NCBI RefSeq assembly: GCF_013425765.1
Contig: NZ_JACCJZ010000017.1
Coordinates: 248,001 to 312,000, forward strand
Direction of reading: 5' to 3'
Length of the DNA stretch: 64,000 nt
Source of the DNA: Luteimonas deserti
GTDB taxonomy: Bacteria > Pseudomonadota > Gammaproteobacteria > Xanthomonadales > Xanthomonadaceae
A model generated the notes under the pieces. It saw nothing but the letters and a program-made list of their open reading frames with translations. It searched no databases and was not told where the DNA came from. Both the position numbers and the translations under genes were made by a program. This document shows, in pieces, positions 37,029-45,837 of this stretch. Each line of letters begins with the position of its first letter. Positions within the stretch are counted from its first letter, which is position 1.

Positions 37029-38828
37029 TCAGCTGAGTGGGAACTGCATGGCGCAATGGAGTCCGGCCGGCTCGAATGCCAATTCCACCTGGCCGCCAAG
37101 GTCTTTGGCGACGCTGCGTTCGATGAAACGGGTGCCAAAGCCGGCCGTGGTCGGCTTCACCACTGGGCTGCCACCGGTTTCCTGCCAGGACAGGCGCAAC
37201 CGGGCTTCAGGCGCGTCGTTATCCACTGACCATTGCAGGGCGACATGCCCGTTCTCGCACGACAGGGCGCCGTACTTGATCGCATTGGTCGCGAGTTCGT
37301 GCAGCACCATGCACAGGACCAGCGCGACCCGCGGAGACAACGTGACCTGGGGACCGCCATGGCGGATCCGTTCCCGCCCGGCCACCTGGTACACATCGAG
37401 TTCGATCCCGCACAGCTCGCTGATCGGCAGACCGGTCCAGTTGCGGCGGGTCAGCAGGTCGTGCGCCTTGCTCAGCGCAAGCATCCGGCCCTGGAACTTG
37501 TCGATGAACTCGTGCGGTTCGGGCGAGCCGCGATAGGTCTGCAGCGCGAGCGCCTGTACCAGGGCCAGGGTGTTCTTCACCCTGTGGTTCAGTTCGTGGA
37601 TCAACGTCTGCTGATCTTCCTCCGCGCGTTTGCGGTCGGTGATGTCGACCAGCATATTGATCGCGCCCACCATCGCGCCATGTTCGTCGCGTAGCGGCGT
37701 CGGGTACGGGATGAACGGGAAGCGCGAGCCGTCCGGCCGCTCTGCAATGGCTTCCATCCCGCGGATCTCGCGCTGCTCGCGAACCGCCACCGCCATCGGG
37801 CACTCGTCGTGCGGCAACGGCGCGCCATCGGCCGTGTACAGGCGCCAGCTCACGCACCATTCGTCGCTGCCCAGCGTCGGTTCGCGGCCGGAAAATTCCA
37901 CCGCCGCATCGTTGTAGAAGGTGATCCTGCCTTCGTTGTCGGTCATGTAGATCGCCGCCGGCAGCGCATTGAGGATCTGCCGCAGCTGGTGTTCGCGCTG
38001 CCGCAGCGCCTCGTGCGCGGCGTGCTGCTCGGTCACGTCGACGGTGAAGCAGCGGGTGTTGACGAAATCGCCATCTGCGTATCGCGCGTTGGAGGTGATC
38101 TGGACGTACCGGATGGAGCCGTCACGGGCGCGGAGGCGCGCGAAGCGTTTTTCGATGCTGCGTCCGGCCAACAGGTCTTCCAGGATCTGGTCGATCACGT
38201 CGCGGTCGACGTGGAAATCGATGATCTGACGGCCGATGTATTCCTCTGGCGTGTAGCCGAGCATGTCCAGCTCGGCCTGGTTGGCGCGCAGGATGGTGCC
38301 ATCGCCCGCCACCAGGTGAAGGCCGACCGCGCTGTTCTCGAAGAAATCCTCCAGGTCGTGCTGATAGCGCTGCTTGTCTTCGTGCGCGCGCTTGTAATCG
38401 GTGATGTCCCGGAAGCAGTTGACCGCGCCCGAAATGCGCCCGCTCCCGTCGCGCAATGCCTCGATGTCGACCATGAGGGTCCTGCGCGAACCGTCCGGGC
38501 GCTCGACCACCACTTCGGCGCCATGGCACGACTCGCCCGTGTGCACCGCCCGCGCCATCGGCGTGCGGTCGTGCGGTAGCGAAGTACCGTCGACCAGGTA
38601 CAGGCGCTGCGCCCCGCAGTAGCGCTCGCAGGTGTCGCCCAGCCTTGGCTCGCGCCCCCACAGCCGGACAGCCTCGCGGTTGAAGCGCACGAGCGCACCA
38701 TCGGCGTCGCAGACATAGACCGCAGCGGGAATCGCGTCGAGCACCGCCTGGTCGGCCTCCGACAGCGCGCGAAGGCCGACAGCGGGCTCGTTACTCGCCT
38801 CGAACTGGGACGGGAAGATCACGGACAT
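37029..38828 (-). CDS. HWE-family histidine kinase with PAS domains
   Basis: This 599-aa cytoplasmic kinase has three PAS domains (about residues 27-140, 155-270 and 285-400), a phospho-acceptor His in LIHELNHRVKN, and an HWE/HisKA_2 ATPase domain with HELATNAIKYGAL and GFGTRFIERSV. No membrane segments are seen. Kinases of this type often sense light, redox or small ligands through PAS; here no Cys typical of LOV domains is evident. Its partner is the receiver protein 9 bp downstream. Confidence 0.93.
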   Translation of the reverse strand: MSVIFPSQFEASNEPAVGLRALSEADQAVLDAIPAAVYVCDADGALVRFNREAVRLWGREPRLGDTCERYCGAQRLYLVDGTSLPHDRTPMARAVHTGESCHGAEVVVERPDGSRRTLMVDIEALRDGSGRISGAVNCFRDITDYKRAHEDKQRYQHDLEDFFENSAVGLHLVAGDGTILRANQAELDMLGYTPEEYIGRQIIDFHVDRDVIDQILEDLLAGRSIEKRFARLRARDGSIRYVQITSNARYADGDFVNTRCFTVDVTEQHAAHEALRQREHQLRQILNALPAAIYMTDNEGRITFYNDAAVEFSGREPTLGSDEWCVSWRLYTADGAPLPHDECPMAVAVREQREIRGMEAIAERPDGSRFPFIPYPTPLRDEHGAMVGAINMLVDITDRKRAEEDQQTLIHELNHRVKNTLALVQALALQTYRGSPEPHEFIDKFQGRMLALSKAHDLLTRRNWTGLPISELCGIELDVYQVAGRERIRHGGPQVTLSPRVALVLCMVLHELATNAIKYGALSCENGHVALQWSVDNDAPEARLRLSWQETGGSPVVKPTTAGFGTRFIERSVAKDLGGQVELAFEPAGLHCAMQFPLS

Positions 38829-39004
38829 GGCGGAGGGCCCCGGCGGCGAATGCCGCAGTGTATACGGTCTATACAGTCCTCATTTCGCCCTCTTCCCACG
38901 CGCCCACCTCGCATGGTCACGCGATCGACCGGAAGGACGGCGGGGCGGGCGCGGCGTGCGGAGCAAACGGGGGCAGATTGGACTGCCCCGGGTAAAGCTA
39001 ACGG

Positions 39005-39804
39005 TTCCAGGTCGCTTATCCCGCTTTAACGGTCGATGCGCTGGCGTGTGCCCGCGAAGCGTCGGGTTCTGGCTTCGACCATCGCGCGGAAGTCGTCGCG
39101 GCCCCAGGCACGTTGTTGTTGCAGATACGTCCGGATCTCGTCGAGCTGTTCCTCGGTCATTGCTTCGTCCAGCAGGCCGCGCCAGATGTGGGATCGCCTG
39201 ACAGGATCGGCATCGAGCGCGAGCCAGGCAGGGTGGGGCGTCAGCATCGAACCGCCGCGCTGTCCCAGATGTGCGGCGCAGCTGGACCAGCGCCAGGCCA
39301 GGGGATCGTCGGTGATGCGGGCGCGCACGGGGTTGAGTTCGATGTAGCGCTGGCAGGTGAGCAGATAGCGCTCGTCGCCGACCAGACAGGCTTTGTAACG
39401 GCCTTCCCACAGTGTGCCGGTGCGCCGGTGCCGCGCGTTGAACAGGCCTGCGTACTGCCGGCCGAATTTCTGCATCATCCGGCTCAGATCGCCCGGGGCA
39501 GTGGGCGTCGCCAGCAGATGCACGTGGTTGTCCGTCAGCAAGTAGGCGTGCAGCCGCACGCCCGTCGCGGTCAATGCTTCCCGCAGCAGATGCAGATACT
39601 CCAGCCGGTCATGGTCATCCAGGTAGCATGGCAGGCGGTTGTTCCCGCGCTGCACGATGTGCTGCGGGATACCTGGCAGATCGAATCTCGGCGTGCGACC
39701 CATGGCGACAGGCATCGACTGGCCTCAGGCTGGCAGCGATCAGTGTTTGGCGAGCGGCCGCGTCCGCGTAGCCCCGCTTGGCCTTCGGAGAAGTGAACCT
39801 GGCA
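39005..39804 (-). mobile_element. RAYT/REP element, copy 2
   Basis: An intact RAYT gene is flanked by a degenerate left repeat (TTCCAGGTCGCTTATCCC, from 39005) and a perfect inverted right repeat (AGTGAACCTGGCA, 39792-39804). The layout and size match copy 1 at 34.3-35.1 kb. The short stretch 38829-39004 before it holds no gene. Confidence 0.8.
39026..39715 (-). CDS. REP-associated tyrosine transposase (RAYT)
   Basis: This 229-aa single-strand transposase of the Y1/IS200-like HUH class has RFDLPGIPQHIVQRGNN, the HUH motif NHVHLLATP, a GTLWEGRYK stretch and the RYIELNPVRA motif that holds the likely catalytic Tyr. RAYTs process REP hairpins; this one is flanked by, and probably mobilises, the CCAGGTTCACTT repeats seen here. 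The ATG at 39703 (MGRTPRFD) is an alternative start. Confidence 0.92.
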   Translation of the reverse strand: MPVAMGRTPRFDLPGIPQHIVQRGNNRLPCYLDDHDRLEYLHLLREALTATGVRLHAYLLTDNHVHLLATPTAPGDLSRMMQKFGRQYAGLFNARHRRTGTLWEGRYKACLVGDERYLLTCQRYIELNPVRARITDDPLAWRWSSCAAHLGQRGGSMLTPHPAWLALDADPVRRSHIWRGLLDEAMTEEQLDEIRTYLQQQRAWGRDDFRAMVEARTRRFAGTRQRIDR

Positions 39805-40031
39805 CCGTTTGCCGCTGGCGGGGCGATTCGCCGGGCAGGTTCCCGCGAAGCGCTGCGTTTTGGCTTCGACCGCCGCGCGAAAGGCGTTCCGTCCCCAGGC
39901 TCTCAGTTTCTGCGGAAACGGAATGCAGCCCGCTTGAAGGGAGCAACCCTGACCTGCTTCCTCCCGTTTCCCCGGTTGTCGCCGCAGAGACCACGGCGTA
40001 GTGTCTGCATTCCACCGGATGGAGCATGTGG
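39805..40031. repeat. RAYT-derived remnant next to copy 2
   Basis: Immediately beyond the right end of RAYT copy 2, 39820-39905 (CCCGCGAAGCG..TTTTGGCTTCGACC..GCGCGAAAGG) again resembles the 3' coding end of the RAYT gene, so a second, internally deleted element sits in tandem. The remainder of the 316-bp gap holds the SD (GGAG) of the next gene. Confidence 0.6.
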
Positions 40032-40586
40032 ATGCGCGCGTATGTGTTGGTGGCCTTCTTTGGCCTCGCAGCGTGTGCTGGGCCAGGCGCCGGACACGGC
40101 GAGAACGTGGCACGCACCGGCGTGGACAGCGCGCACACAGGGCTGTCGTCTGTGCCGGGTACTTCGCCTTCATCGGACGACGGATTGTTCGGGGGCGCCT
40201 GGGCGTCCTGTGAGGGCGCGGCGTCGCCCGACGAGTGCAGCCGCTATGTGCTGGTGCAGCGCGGCGAACGTATCTGCGGCACATGGTCGTATTGGGCGTC
40301 CGGCCAAGCATACGAGGGCAGGTTGGCCGCACGCGTCATCTCGGCAACTCGGGCACGGCGCACTCGCGTTTGCGGTCGACCGGGCTCGGAGACCGACACC
40401 GAATGCGGAGAGGGCTGGCAGACGACTGATCGGCCGCTGGAACTCTGCAATGGCAGGCTCAGCGACATCGCAAGCGCGAGCGGTAGCTGTTTCGCCGACT
40501 ATGTAGCTTCAACTGCGGCTCGAGCAGATATTGCGAGGTTGGAAGCCCAGCCGTGGTTGCAGACGTGCCTCGCGACGGACCCGTGA
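40032..40586 (+). CDS. Small lipoprotein, candidate immunity protein
   Basis: This 184-aa protein has a short lipoprotein signal (GLAAC, Cys about 15) and a Cys-rich mature part (eight Cys, including ASCEGA, RVCGR, TECGEG and GSCFADY), so it is probably disulfide-bonded in the periplasm. No family is recognised. It lies 19 bp before a candidate effector gene, the layout of immunity-effector pairs in Xanthomonadaceae, where immunity proteins are often lipoproteins. GGAG with 7-base spacing favours the ATG at 40032 over 40026. Confidence 0.72.
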   Translation: MRAYVLVAFFGLAACAGPGAGHGENVARTGVDSAHTGLSSVPGTSPSSDDGLFGGAWASCEGAASPDECSRYVLVQRGERICGTWSYWASGQAYEGRLAARVISATRARRTRVCGRPGSETDTECGEGWQTTDRPLELCNGRLSDIASASGSCFADYVASTAARADIARLEAQPWLQTCLATDP

Positions 40587-40605
40587 CATTCACAAGGAGG
40601 TGGTC

Positions 40606-42105
40606 GTGACGAATTCCAACCCGCTTACCGAAAACGAGCTGCGAGCGGCTGCTTATTTTGCGGTGGGCGTTACATCGGAGGGCAGCATCGGTGGGCGCGA
40701 CGTTGCCTATCGTCTCAGCTTCGCCGGCAACGTCGGGGCCGGCGGGCGCATGGAGCCGGTTGCGAATAGCGGCTACTCGTTCGGCACATTACAGATCGAT
40801 CTGGGGCAGCATCCGGAGGTCGCGCGTGACTTGCTGAATGGCTATCAGAGGTGGGCAGCAATGCAGCCCGATCGGGCCGCACTTGAGCTTGCCCCGAATC
40901 AGTACGACGCGACGCTTGTATCCCTGCAGCGCACCGGGCGGGAAATGCGCGCGACGAATGCGATTGACATCGACCGCACGTCGATCAACCGCTTCCTGGC
41001 CTCCGATGACGGCCGCGCGTTTGTGCATGGCCTGGATACCGAGCACGTCAACCGGGTGACCGCAATTGACGCGGTCGTTGGCAACCGCGACTCCGCATTG
41101 GAGCGGCTTCAGCGCACGGATCTGTACCGGGAAGCCACAGGTCATGATCAAGCCAAACTTGCTGGCATGTTCATGAAGCTGCAGAACCAAGCCGGGCAAG
41201 GGCGATGGCCTGGGCTGCTCGATCGTATCGAGATGGGCACGCTGACGTCACCTGCCGAGGTCAAAACCGCGATCGACGGCTTTCTGCCCAATCAGCGCAA
41301 CGGCAATCCGGACTACCTGGAGAGCGGTGCGGACAATACCCTTCGTGGTATCAGCGTGCTCAACGCGCTGCGCAGCGCCGGTCCTGACAATCCGCTGGCG
41401 ACGGCATGGACCAATGTGTTGGAGAATCCCTTGGTAGGACCGATCGCCGCGCGTGGGTTGAATGCGGCGAACTCGAATCTGGGCTTTGAGTACGACACTG
41501 TGCGCTCGCTGTTCCTCACACCCGAGCAGTCTCTTCGATTCATCACGGCGCTCGACCGGGGCGCTTCATTGGCGGAGGGCAATCCAGAGCGGCAAGCTGG
41601 CGGTAGTCGCCAGCCGGGCTTCTATGTGTCTGGTAACGATTTCGTGCACTGGAACCGCAGTGGTGAGGGTCAAGCCTTTATCGGCGGGCAATGGCGCAGC
41701 CTCCACGCACAGGACCTCACTCGCGTGCGCAATACAGACGGCACGACAGAGCTGGCCATTAATGAGAATGGACAGCGATCGACGCTACTGCGCGTGGATC
41801 CGCGAATGCCCTCGCTGCGCGCAGATGCGTCTACTCAGGCCGGAACCCGAGAGGCGACGTTTGCGGAAGAACGTCGGGTGGTCGTAAAAGCTGCAACCTT
41901 TGAAAACCCGTTTCTCAACGACATGCTGGCTGCTGCGATTGCGGGAGACGGAGCAGGAACCCGTCGGGCGATGGACGCATTCGCACGTTCGAACGAGGGC
42001 ATGGCGTTCGCGCAGCGCGGCGCGGAGCTTACGGCAAACCGGCAGGCGGAAGGACAGACTCTCCAACCTCAAGCGTCCGAGCAAAGTGGCTTTGAGAGAG
42101 GTTGA
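40606..42105 (+). CDS. Candidate secreted effector with shared C-terminal module
   Basis: This 499-aa protein has no signal peptide. The N-terminal 230 residues contain SEGSIGGRD and YSFGTLQIDLGQHPE, reminiscent of lysozyme-like folds, followed by a helical part and a beta-rich segment (about 340-420). Residues 433-476 (ENPFLNDMLAAAIAGD..SNEGMAFAQRG) match the C-terminal module of the protein at 49143-50018, and a Gln-rich tail follows. The GTG start has AAGGAGG five bases before it. A peptidoglycan-targeting effector is a plausible but unproven reading. Confidence 0.7.
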   Translation: MTNSNPLTENELRAAAYFAVGVTSEGSIGGRDVAYRLSFAGNVGAGGRMEPVANSGYSFGTLQIDLGQHPEVARDLLNGYQRWAAMQPDRAALELAPNQYDATLVSLQRTGREMRATNAIDIDRTSINRFLASDDGRAFVHGLDTEHVNRVTAIDAVVGNRDSALERLQRTDLYREATGHDQAKLAGMFMKLQNQAGQGRWPGLLDRIEMGTLTSPAEVKTAIDGFLPNQRNGNPDYLESGADNTLRGISVLNALRSAGPDNPLATAWTNVLENPLVGPIAARGLNAANSNLGFEYDTVRSLFLTPEQSLRFITALDRGASLAEGNPERQAGGSRQPGFYVSGNDFVHWNRSGEGQAFIGGQWRSLHAQDLTRVRNTDGTTELAINENGQRSTLLRVDPRMPSLRADASTQAGTREATFAEERRVVVKAATFENPFLNDMLAAAIAGDGAGTRRAMDAFARSNEGMAFAQRGAELTANRQAEGQTLQPQASEQSGFERG

Positions 42106-42236
42106 GCGAGCGACGTAGAAAGAGAGCGCTACAAGGGTGCTGAGCTCACTGGTCCTGATGGGTGAGACGCGGTGCGGTTGCCGCGAAACGATGGGTCTCG
42201 GCTAAGGCCAGCGGGGACGTGGTCGCGACCCTAGCG

Positions 42237-42294
42237 AAAGCTAACTGTGCCAGAGTCACTTATCTAAAGCTAACTGTGCCAGGGTCACTTATCT
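42237..42294 (+). repeat. Tandem pair of 29-bp REP-like units
   Basis: Two adjacent copies of AAAGCTAACTGTGCCAG.. (42237-42265 and 42266-42294) differ by one base (AGAGTCAC versus AGGGTCAC). They are followed by AGGATGACG, a suffix also found after the REP pair at 32.4 kb. Confidence 0.85.
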
Positions 42295-42400
42295 AGGATG
42301 ACGCTGCGCAGGCGGATACGTAGGCCAGTCAGGAACAAGAGCAGAGATCAGAGTGGTATTTTTGCGGATCATTGAAGGCGAACCGGAGCGTAGTTGACGG

Positions 42401-42600
42401 TACCAGGTTTACTTATCCCGTCCTGATGGACGATGCGCGGGTCGCGCGCCTGCGAAGCGCAGTGCTTTGGTTTCCGCCATCGCGCGGAAGTCGTGGAAGT
42501 CGTGGAAGTCGTGGAAGTCGTGGAAGTCGTGGACTCTAACGATGCCAGGTTTACTTGTCTGGTTTTGCCACTTGCGCTTCGGAGAGAAGTGAATTTGGCA
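42401..42600. repeat. Internally deleted RAYT element with 9-bp tandem repeats
   Basis: The left end TACCAGGTTTACTTATCCC (from 42401) and the inverted right end AGTGAATTTGGCA (42588-42600) bracket a stretch that matches the RAYT 3' coding end (GCGAAGCGCAGTGCTTTGG..CATCGCGCGGAAGTCG). At 42487-42531 five exact copies of the 9-mer GAAGTCGTG stand in a row, apparently expanded from that coding end. With the 29-bp repeats, this accounts for the gene-free stretch 42106-42637. Confidence 0.75.
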
Positions 42601-42637
42601 CCGTTCGCCGGGCAGTCCAACCTGACCCGATTTCGAC

Positions 42638-43399
42638 CTATTCCGACCCGGCCGCGCACGCTTGCTCGAACGCGGCCGACAGGGCCCGCATGGCGCCGAG
42701 ATAGGGCCCGGGTCCATGGCTCACGCGGGCGACCCCGAGCCGTGCGAGCTCCGCCAGCGGCGGGCATCCGGGCATCACCATGATGTTGACAGGCAGTGGG
42801 GAGCGCTCGACGAGCATCTCGATCAGCGCGGGCTGGACCAGTCCGGGTACGAACAGGCCGTCGGCGCCGGCGGCGGCATAGGCCTGCGCGCGGGCCACTA
42901 CCGCTTCGATCATGTCTGCGTTGTGCGTATCGGCCGGTTGCTGCAGGAACTGGTCGGTACGGGCATTGATGAAAAAGGGCAAGTCGGCGGCGTCGGCGGC
43001 GGCACGCGCCTGCCCGATCAGCCCGGCTTGCTCCGACGTCGGGCGCAGTCCCGATGCCAGGCCGTCTTCGAGGTTGCAGCCAACGGCGCCAGCGTCGATT
43101 GCGCGCGTGACCGTCGCCGCCGGGTCGCCGTAGCCGCGTTCCAGGTCGACGGTCAGCGGCAGGTCGCTGACCGCGGCGATCCGCGCGATCACGTCGAGGC
43201 TCACGCCCAGCGGCAGCTGTTCGCCGTCATCCATCCCGTGTGCGGCGGCCACCGCCCAGCTGCTGGTGGCCAGCGCGTCGGCGCCGCAGCTCGCGATGGT
43301 CTTCGCGCTGCCTGCATCCCAGGCGTTGAAGAGCAGCAGCGGTGCCGGCCCGTGGTGCAGGGCGTGGAGGCGGCGGGCGAGTTCGGCTCGGGAATGCAT
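42638..43399 (-). CDS. Isocitrate lyase/PEP mutase superfamily protein
   Basis: This 253-aa protein has the superfamily barrel with NAWDAGSAKT, the metal-site Asp in VDLERGYGD, NLEDG and INARTDQ, but lacks the KKCGH catalytic loop of true isocitrate and methylisocitrate lyases. It therefore belongs to the short group often annotated as oxaloacetate decarboxylase or phosphonomutase-like, of uncertain substrate. It is divergent from the XRE regulator across 130 bp, which may control it. Confidence 0.88.
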   Translation of the reverse strand: MHSRAELARRLHALHHGPAPLLLFNAWDAGSAKTIASCGADALATSSWAVAAAHGMDDGEQLPLGVSLDVIARIAAVSDLPLTVDLERGYGDPAATVTRAIDAGAVGCNLEDGLASGLRPTSEQAGLIGQARAAADAADLPFFINARTDQFLQQPADTHNADMIEAVVARAQAYAAAGADGLFVPGLVQPALIEMLVERSPLPVNIMVMPGCPPLAELARLGVARVSHGPGPYLGAMRALSAAFEQACAAGSE

Positions 43400-43529
43400 G
43401 GTGCGGCTCCTGGCGTCGGGATGGCGCAGGTTGCGTCCGTGCCTTCCGTGTCGCAATGACGCGCGGGTCATGCCGACATGATCTGCGAGGTCATGGAACC
43501 CGGGCCGCCCGGCGCCGTATCCTGCCGCC

Positions 43530-44366
43530 ATGGATGGCACGCACCCGCAGCGGAACCCGGACACCCCGGCGGGGCCGGTAGGCACGCGGCTGCGGGCGTG
43601 GCGGCGTGCACGGCACCTGAGCCAGCTGCAGCTGGCGCTTGCAGCAGAGACCTCGACCCGGCACCTGAGCTGCATCGAGACCGGGAAGTCGAAGCCCGGC
43701 CGCGAGCTGCTCGCGCGGCTGGCCGATGCGCTGGACATGCCGCTGCGCGAGCGCAATGCGCTGCTGCTGGCTGCGGGATTTGCGCCGCACTTCCCGGAGA
43801 GCCCGCTGGACGCGCCAGTGCTCGCGCGCATCGACCGGGCCATCGACGCGATCCTCGCCCAGCAGTCGCCATATCCGGCATTCCTCATCAACCGCCGCTG
43901 GGACGTGTTGCGCGCCAATGCTGCTGCCGAACGTGTGAACCGGTTGATGCTCGGCGGGCGTGCCAGCGCGCACGCCAACATCATGCGGCAGTTTTTCGAT
44001 CCGGCCGACTTGCGCGCCTCGATTGCAAACTGGGAGGAAGTGGCCGGCGAACTGATCGGGCACCTGCACGAACAGGTCGCCGCCGCGCCCGGGGACGCGG
44101 TCGCGCGCGACCTGCTGCACGAGATGCTGGCCTATCCCGGCGTACCCGCACGCTGGCGGTTGCGTGACTTGAGCGCGACGCCGTCGCCACTGCTGACCAC
44201 TGTGATGAGCCGTGACGGCATCGAGCTGAGCTTCTTCTCGACCATCACCACCTTCGCCATGCCCCGCGACATCACGCTGGACGAGCTGCATATCGAGTGC
44301 TGTTTCCCCATGGACGATGCCACCGCCGCGCATTGTCGCGTGCTGGCCGCGGACGATGGCGGGTGA
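43530..44366 (+). CDS. XRE-family regulator with MmyB-like ligand domain
   Basis: This 278-aa regulator has an N-terminal helix-turn-helix (about residues 18-73; LSQLQLALAAETSTRHLSCIE) and a C-terminal MmyB-like PAS-type domain (about 100-270; NRRWDVLRANAAAERV, ending in the CCFPMDD stretch). Related proteins regulate a neighbouring dehydrogenase or lyase gene; here the divergent ICL/PEPM gene is the likely target. Confidence 0.9.
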   Translation: MDGTHPQRNPDTPAGPVGTRLRAWRRARHLSQLQLALAAETSTRHLSCIETGKSKPGRELLARLADALDMPLRERNALLLAAGFAPHFPESPLDAPVLARIDRAIDAILAQQSPYPAFLINRRWDVLRANAAAERVNRLMLGGRASAHANIMRQFFDPADLRASIANWEEVAGELIGHLHEQVAAAPGDAVARDLLHEMLAYPGVPARWRLRDLSATPSPLLTTVMSRDGIELSFFSTITTFAMPRDITLDELHIECCFPMDDATAAHCRVLAADDGG

Positions 44367-44772
44367 CCTGCGGAGTTCCCGATGGCAATCCCGGGTCGGT
44401 TCACTGAGCCACTTTTCTCGTCCATGTGCCTCGCGGCTCCCTGCGAAGCGCCTTGCTCTAGCCTGGACGTGGACCGGACATCGTCGAGGCCTCAGGCACT
44501 CGCTGTTGGAGGGCGCGCCGAGCTGACGGGATCAGGGGCCGGATCCATTTTTCCACGCTCGCGGCGGCCCGGCCGGTCGCACTTCTGCTTCAACAGCGTC
44601 AGGGGAGCGGGAGCGGGTTGGCGTGCCCCGGTTTTACATCGATGCGACGCTGCTCGACGCTTTCAGACGTCCTCACTTCCGGCACGTGCGCGCATCTTCT
44701 GGAAGCACATACAGTCAGCCGGTCGAAGCCGCGATACTGGGTCGCAGGCAGACATCCCGGGAGCCGCCTCTC
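44367..44772. other. Intergenic region with decayed REP/RAYT sequence
   Basis: No gene is supported. Around 44390-44470 the sequence (GGTCGGTTCACTGAGCC..CCTGCGAAGCG) looks like a decayed REP end plus RAYT 3' remnant, and 44530-44556 holds another weak copy (GGGATCAGGGGCCGGATCC). GGGAG at 44758-44762 is the SD of the next gene. Confidence 0.45.
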
Positions 44773-45582
44773 ATGAGATCCGTTCGCCTTGCCGCTGGCT
44801 TGCTGATGTTGTGCCTGACCGCCCATGGAGCTGCAGCCGAGCCTGTGCCGCCGGCGCAGGTGATGATGCTGGGGACGTTCCATTTCGCCAATCCAGGCCT
44901 CGACATGGTGAAGTCGGACGTCGTCGACGTGACGACGTCCGAGAATCAGGCGTATCTGGAGCAGCTCGCATTGCGACTGGCGGCGTTCGGTCCGACGCAC
45001 GTTCTGGTGGAATGCCTGCCGTCGAGGCAAGGGCACTACGACAGCGCCTATGGCGCCTGGCGCACTGGGCAGGCTCCGCTGGATGTCAACGAGACGCAGC
45101 AGATCGGCTTCCGCGTGGCGCAGGCCGCGGGTCTGCAGCAGGTGACCTGCTTCGATGAAGGCGAGGTGCATTGGAATTCGGGGCCGATGTTCGACTACAT
45201 CGGCGCGCGTGCACCGGAGCGCAAGCGCGCGCTCGATGCGATCTACGCAGATCTCTCTGCGCGCGAGAACCGCGAACATTCCGCGTTGTCTCTGGCCGAG
45301 TTGCTGCAGCTGACGAACGATCCCACGCGCGATCGCGAGAATCGCGATCTCTACCTGATCACCAACGATATCGGCGCAGGTAGCGGATTCGCCGGCGCTG
45401 ATGCTTCGGCAAGTTGGTGGCACCGCAATTTCCGCATGTATGCGAACGTACAGCGTGTCGCGACACCCGGCCAGCGGGTGCTGGTGTTGGCCGGGCAGGG
45501 GCACACCGCGATTCTAAAAGAGCTGCTTGCGACCGATCGGCAGCGTCAGGCGTTGGACGTCCGTCCGTACCTGACACCCTGA
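44773..45582 (+). CDS. Secreted DUF5694/TraB-EreA-like protein
   Basis: This 269-aa protein has a signal peptide (cleavage near AAA-EP, residue 23). Motifs MLGTFHFANPG with the conserved His, HVLVECLPS, and the C-terminal VLAGQGHTAILKEL match the DUF5694 group, which resembles the TraB/EreA/ChaN fold of metal-dependent hydrolases. The substrate is unknown. The next gene is separated by a REP remnant. Confidence 0.8.
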   Translation: MRSVRLAAGLLMLCLTAHGAAAEPVPPAQVMMLGTFHFANPGLDMVKSDVVDVTTSENQAYLEQLALRLAAFGPTHVLVECLPSRQGHYDSAYGAWRTGQAPLDVNETQQIGFRVAQAAGLQQVTCFDEGEVHWNSGPMFDYIGARAPERKRALDAIYADLSARENREHSALSLAELLQLTNDPTRDRENRDLYLITNDIGAGSGFAGADASASWWHRNFRMYANVQRVATPGQRVLVLAGQGHTAILKELLATDRQRQALDVRPYLTP

Positions 45583-45640
45583 CGCCCCCGCGGCTCCGGT
45601 CGGACGACACGCGACGTGAGTGAACGAACGTGAGCAAGGG

Positions 45641-45738
45641 AGGCAGGTTCCCTTCTCTCGTTTCGATGGACCATGCGCGGGAGGCGTGCCCGCGAACGGC
45701 AGGGTTCTCGAATAACAGCGTCAGGTTCCCTCATCCGG
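45641..45738. repeat. REP/RAYT remnant
   Basis: AGGCAGGTTCCCTTCTC (from 45641), a RAYT-3'-like middle (GATGGACCATGCGCGGG..CCCGCGAACGGCAGGG) and AATAACAGCGTCAGGTTCCC (from 45710) form a further short non-autonomous copy between two genes. Confidence 0.65.
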
Positions 45739-45837
45739 GTTGCCGCCGCGCCAGCGGCGATGCATGCCACTCAGGGAGTGACATGCTCACGACCCTGTCA
45801 TTAAATATAGACACGATAGCTTCGGAACTGAACACGC

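Noticed and set aside
40606-42105. C-terminal module as the known XVIPCD secretion domain
   Set aside because: It is about 45 residues instead of about 120 and lacks the conserved XVIPCD motifs as I remember them; only the Gln-rich tail is similar.
42487-42531. Short direct repeats as a CRISPR array
   Set aside because: The repeats are contiguous 9-mers without spacers and no cas genes are present. The scattered REP copies also lack regular spacing.
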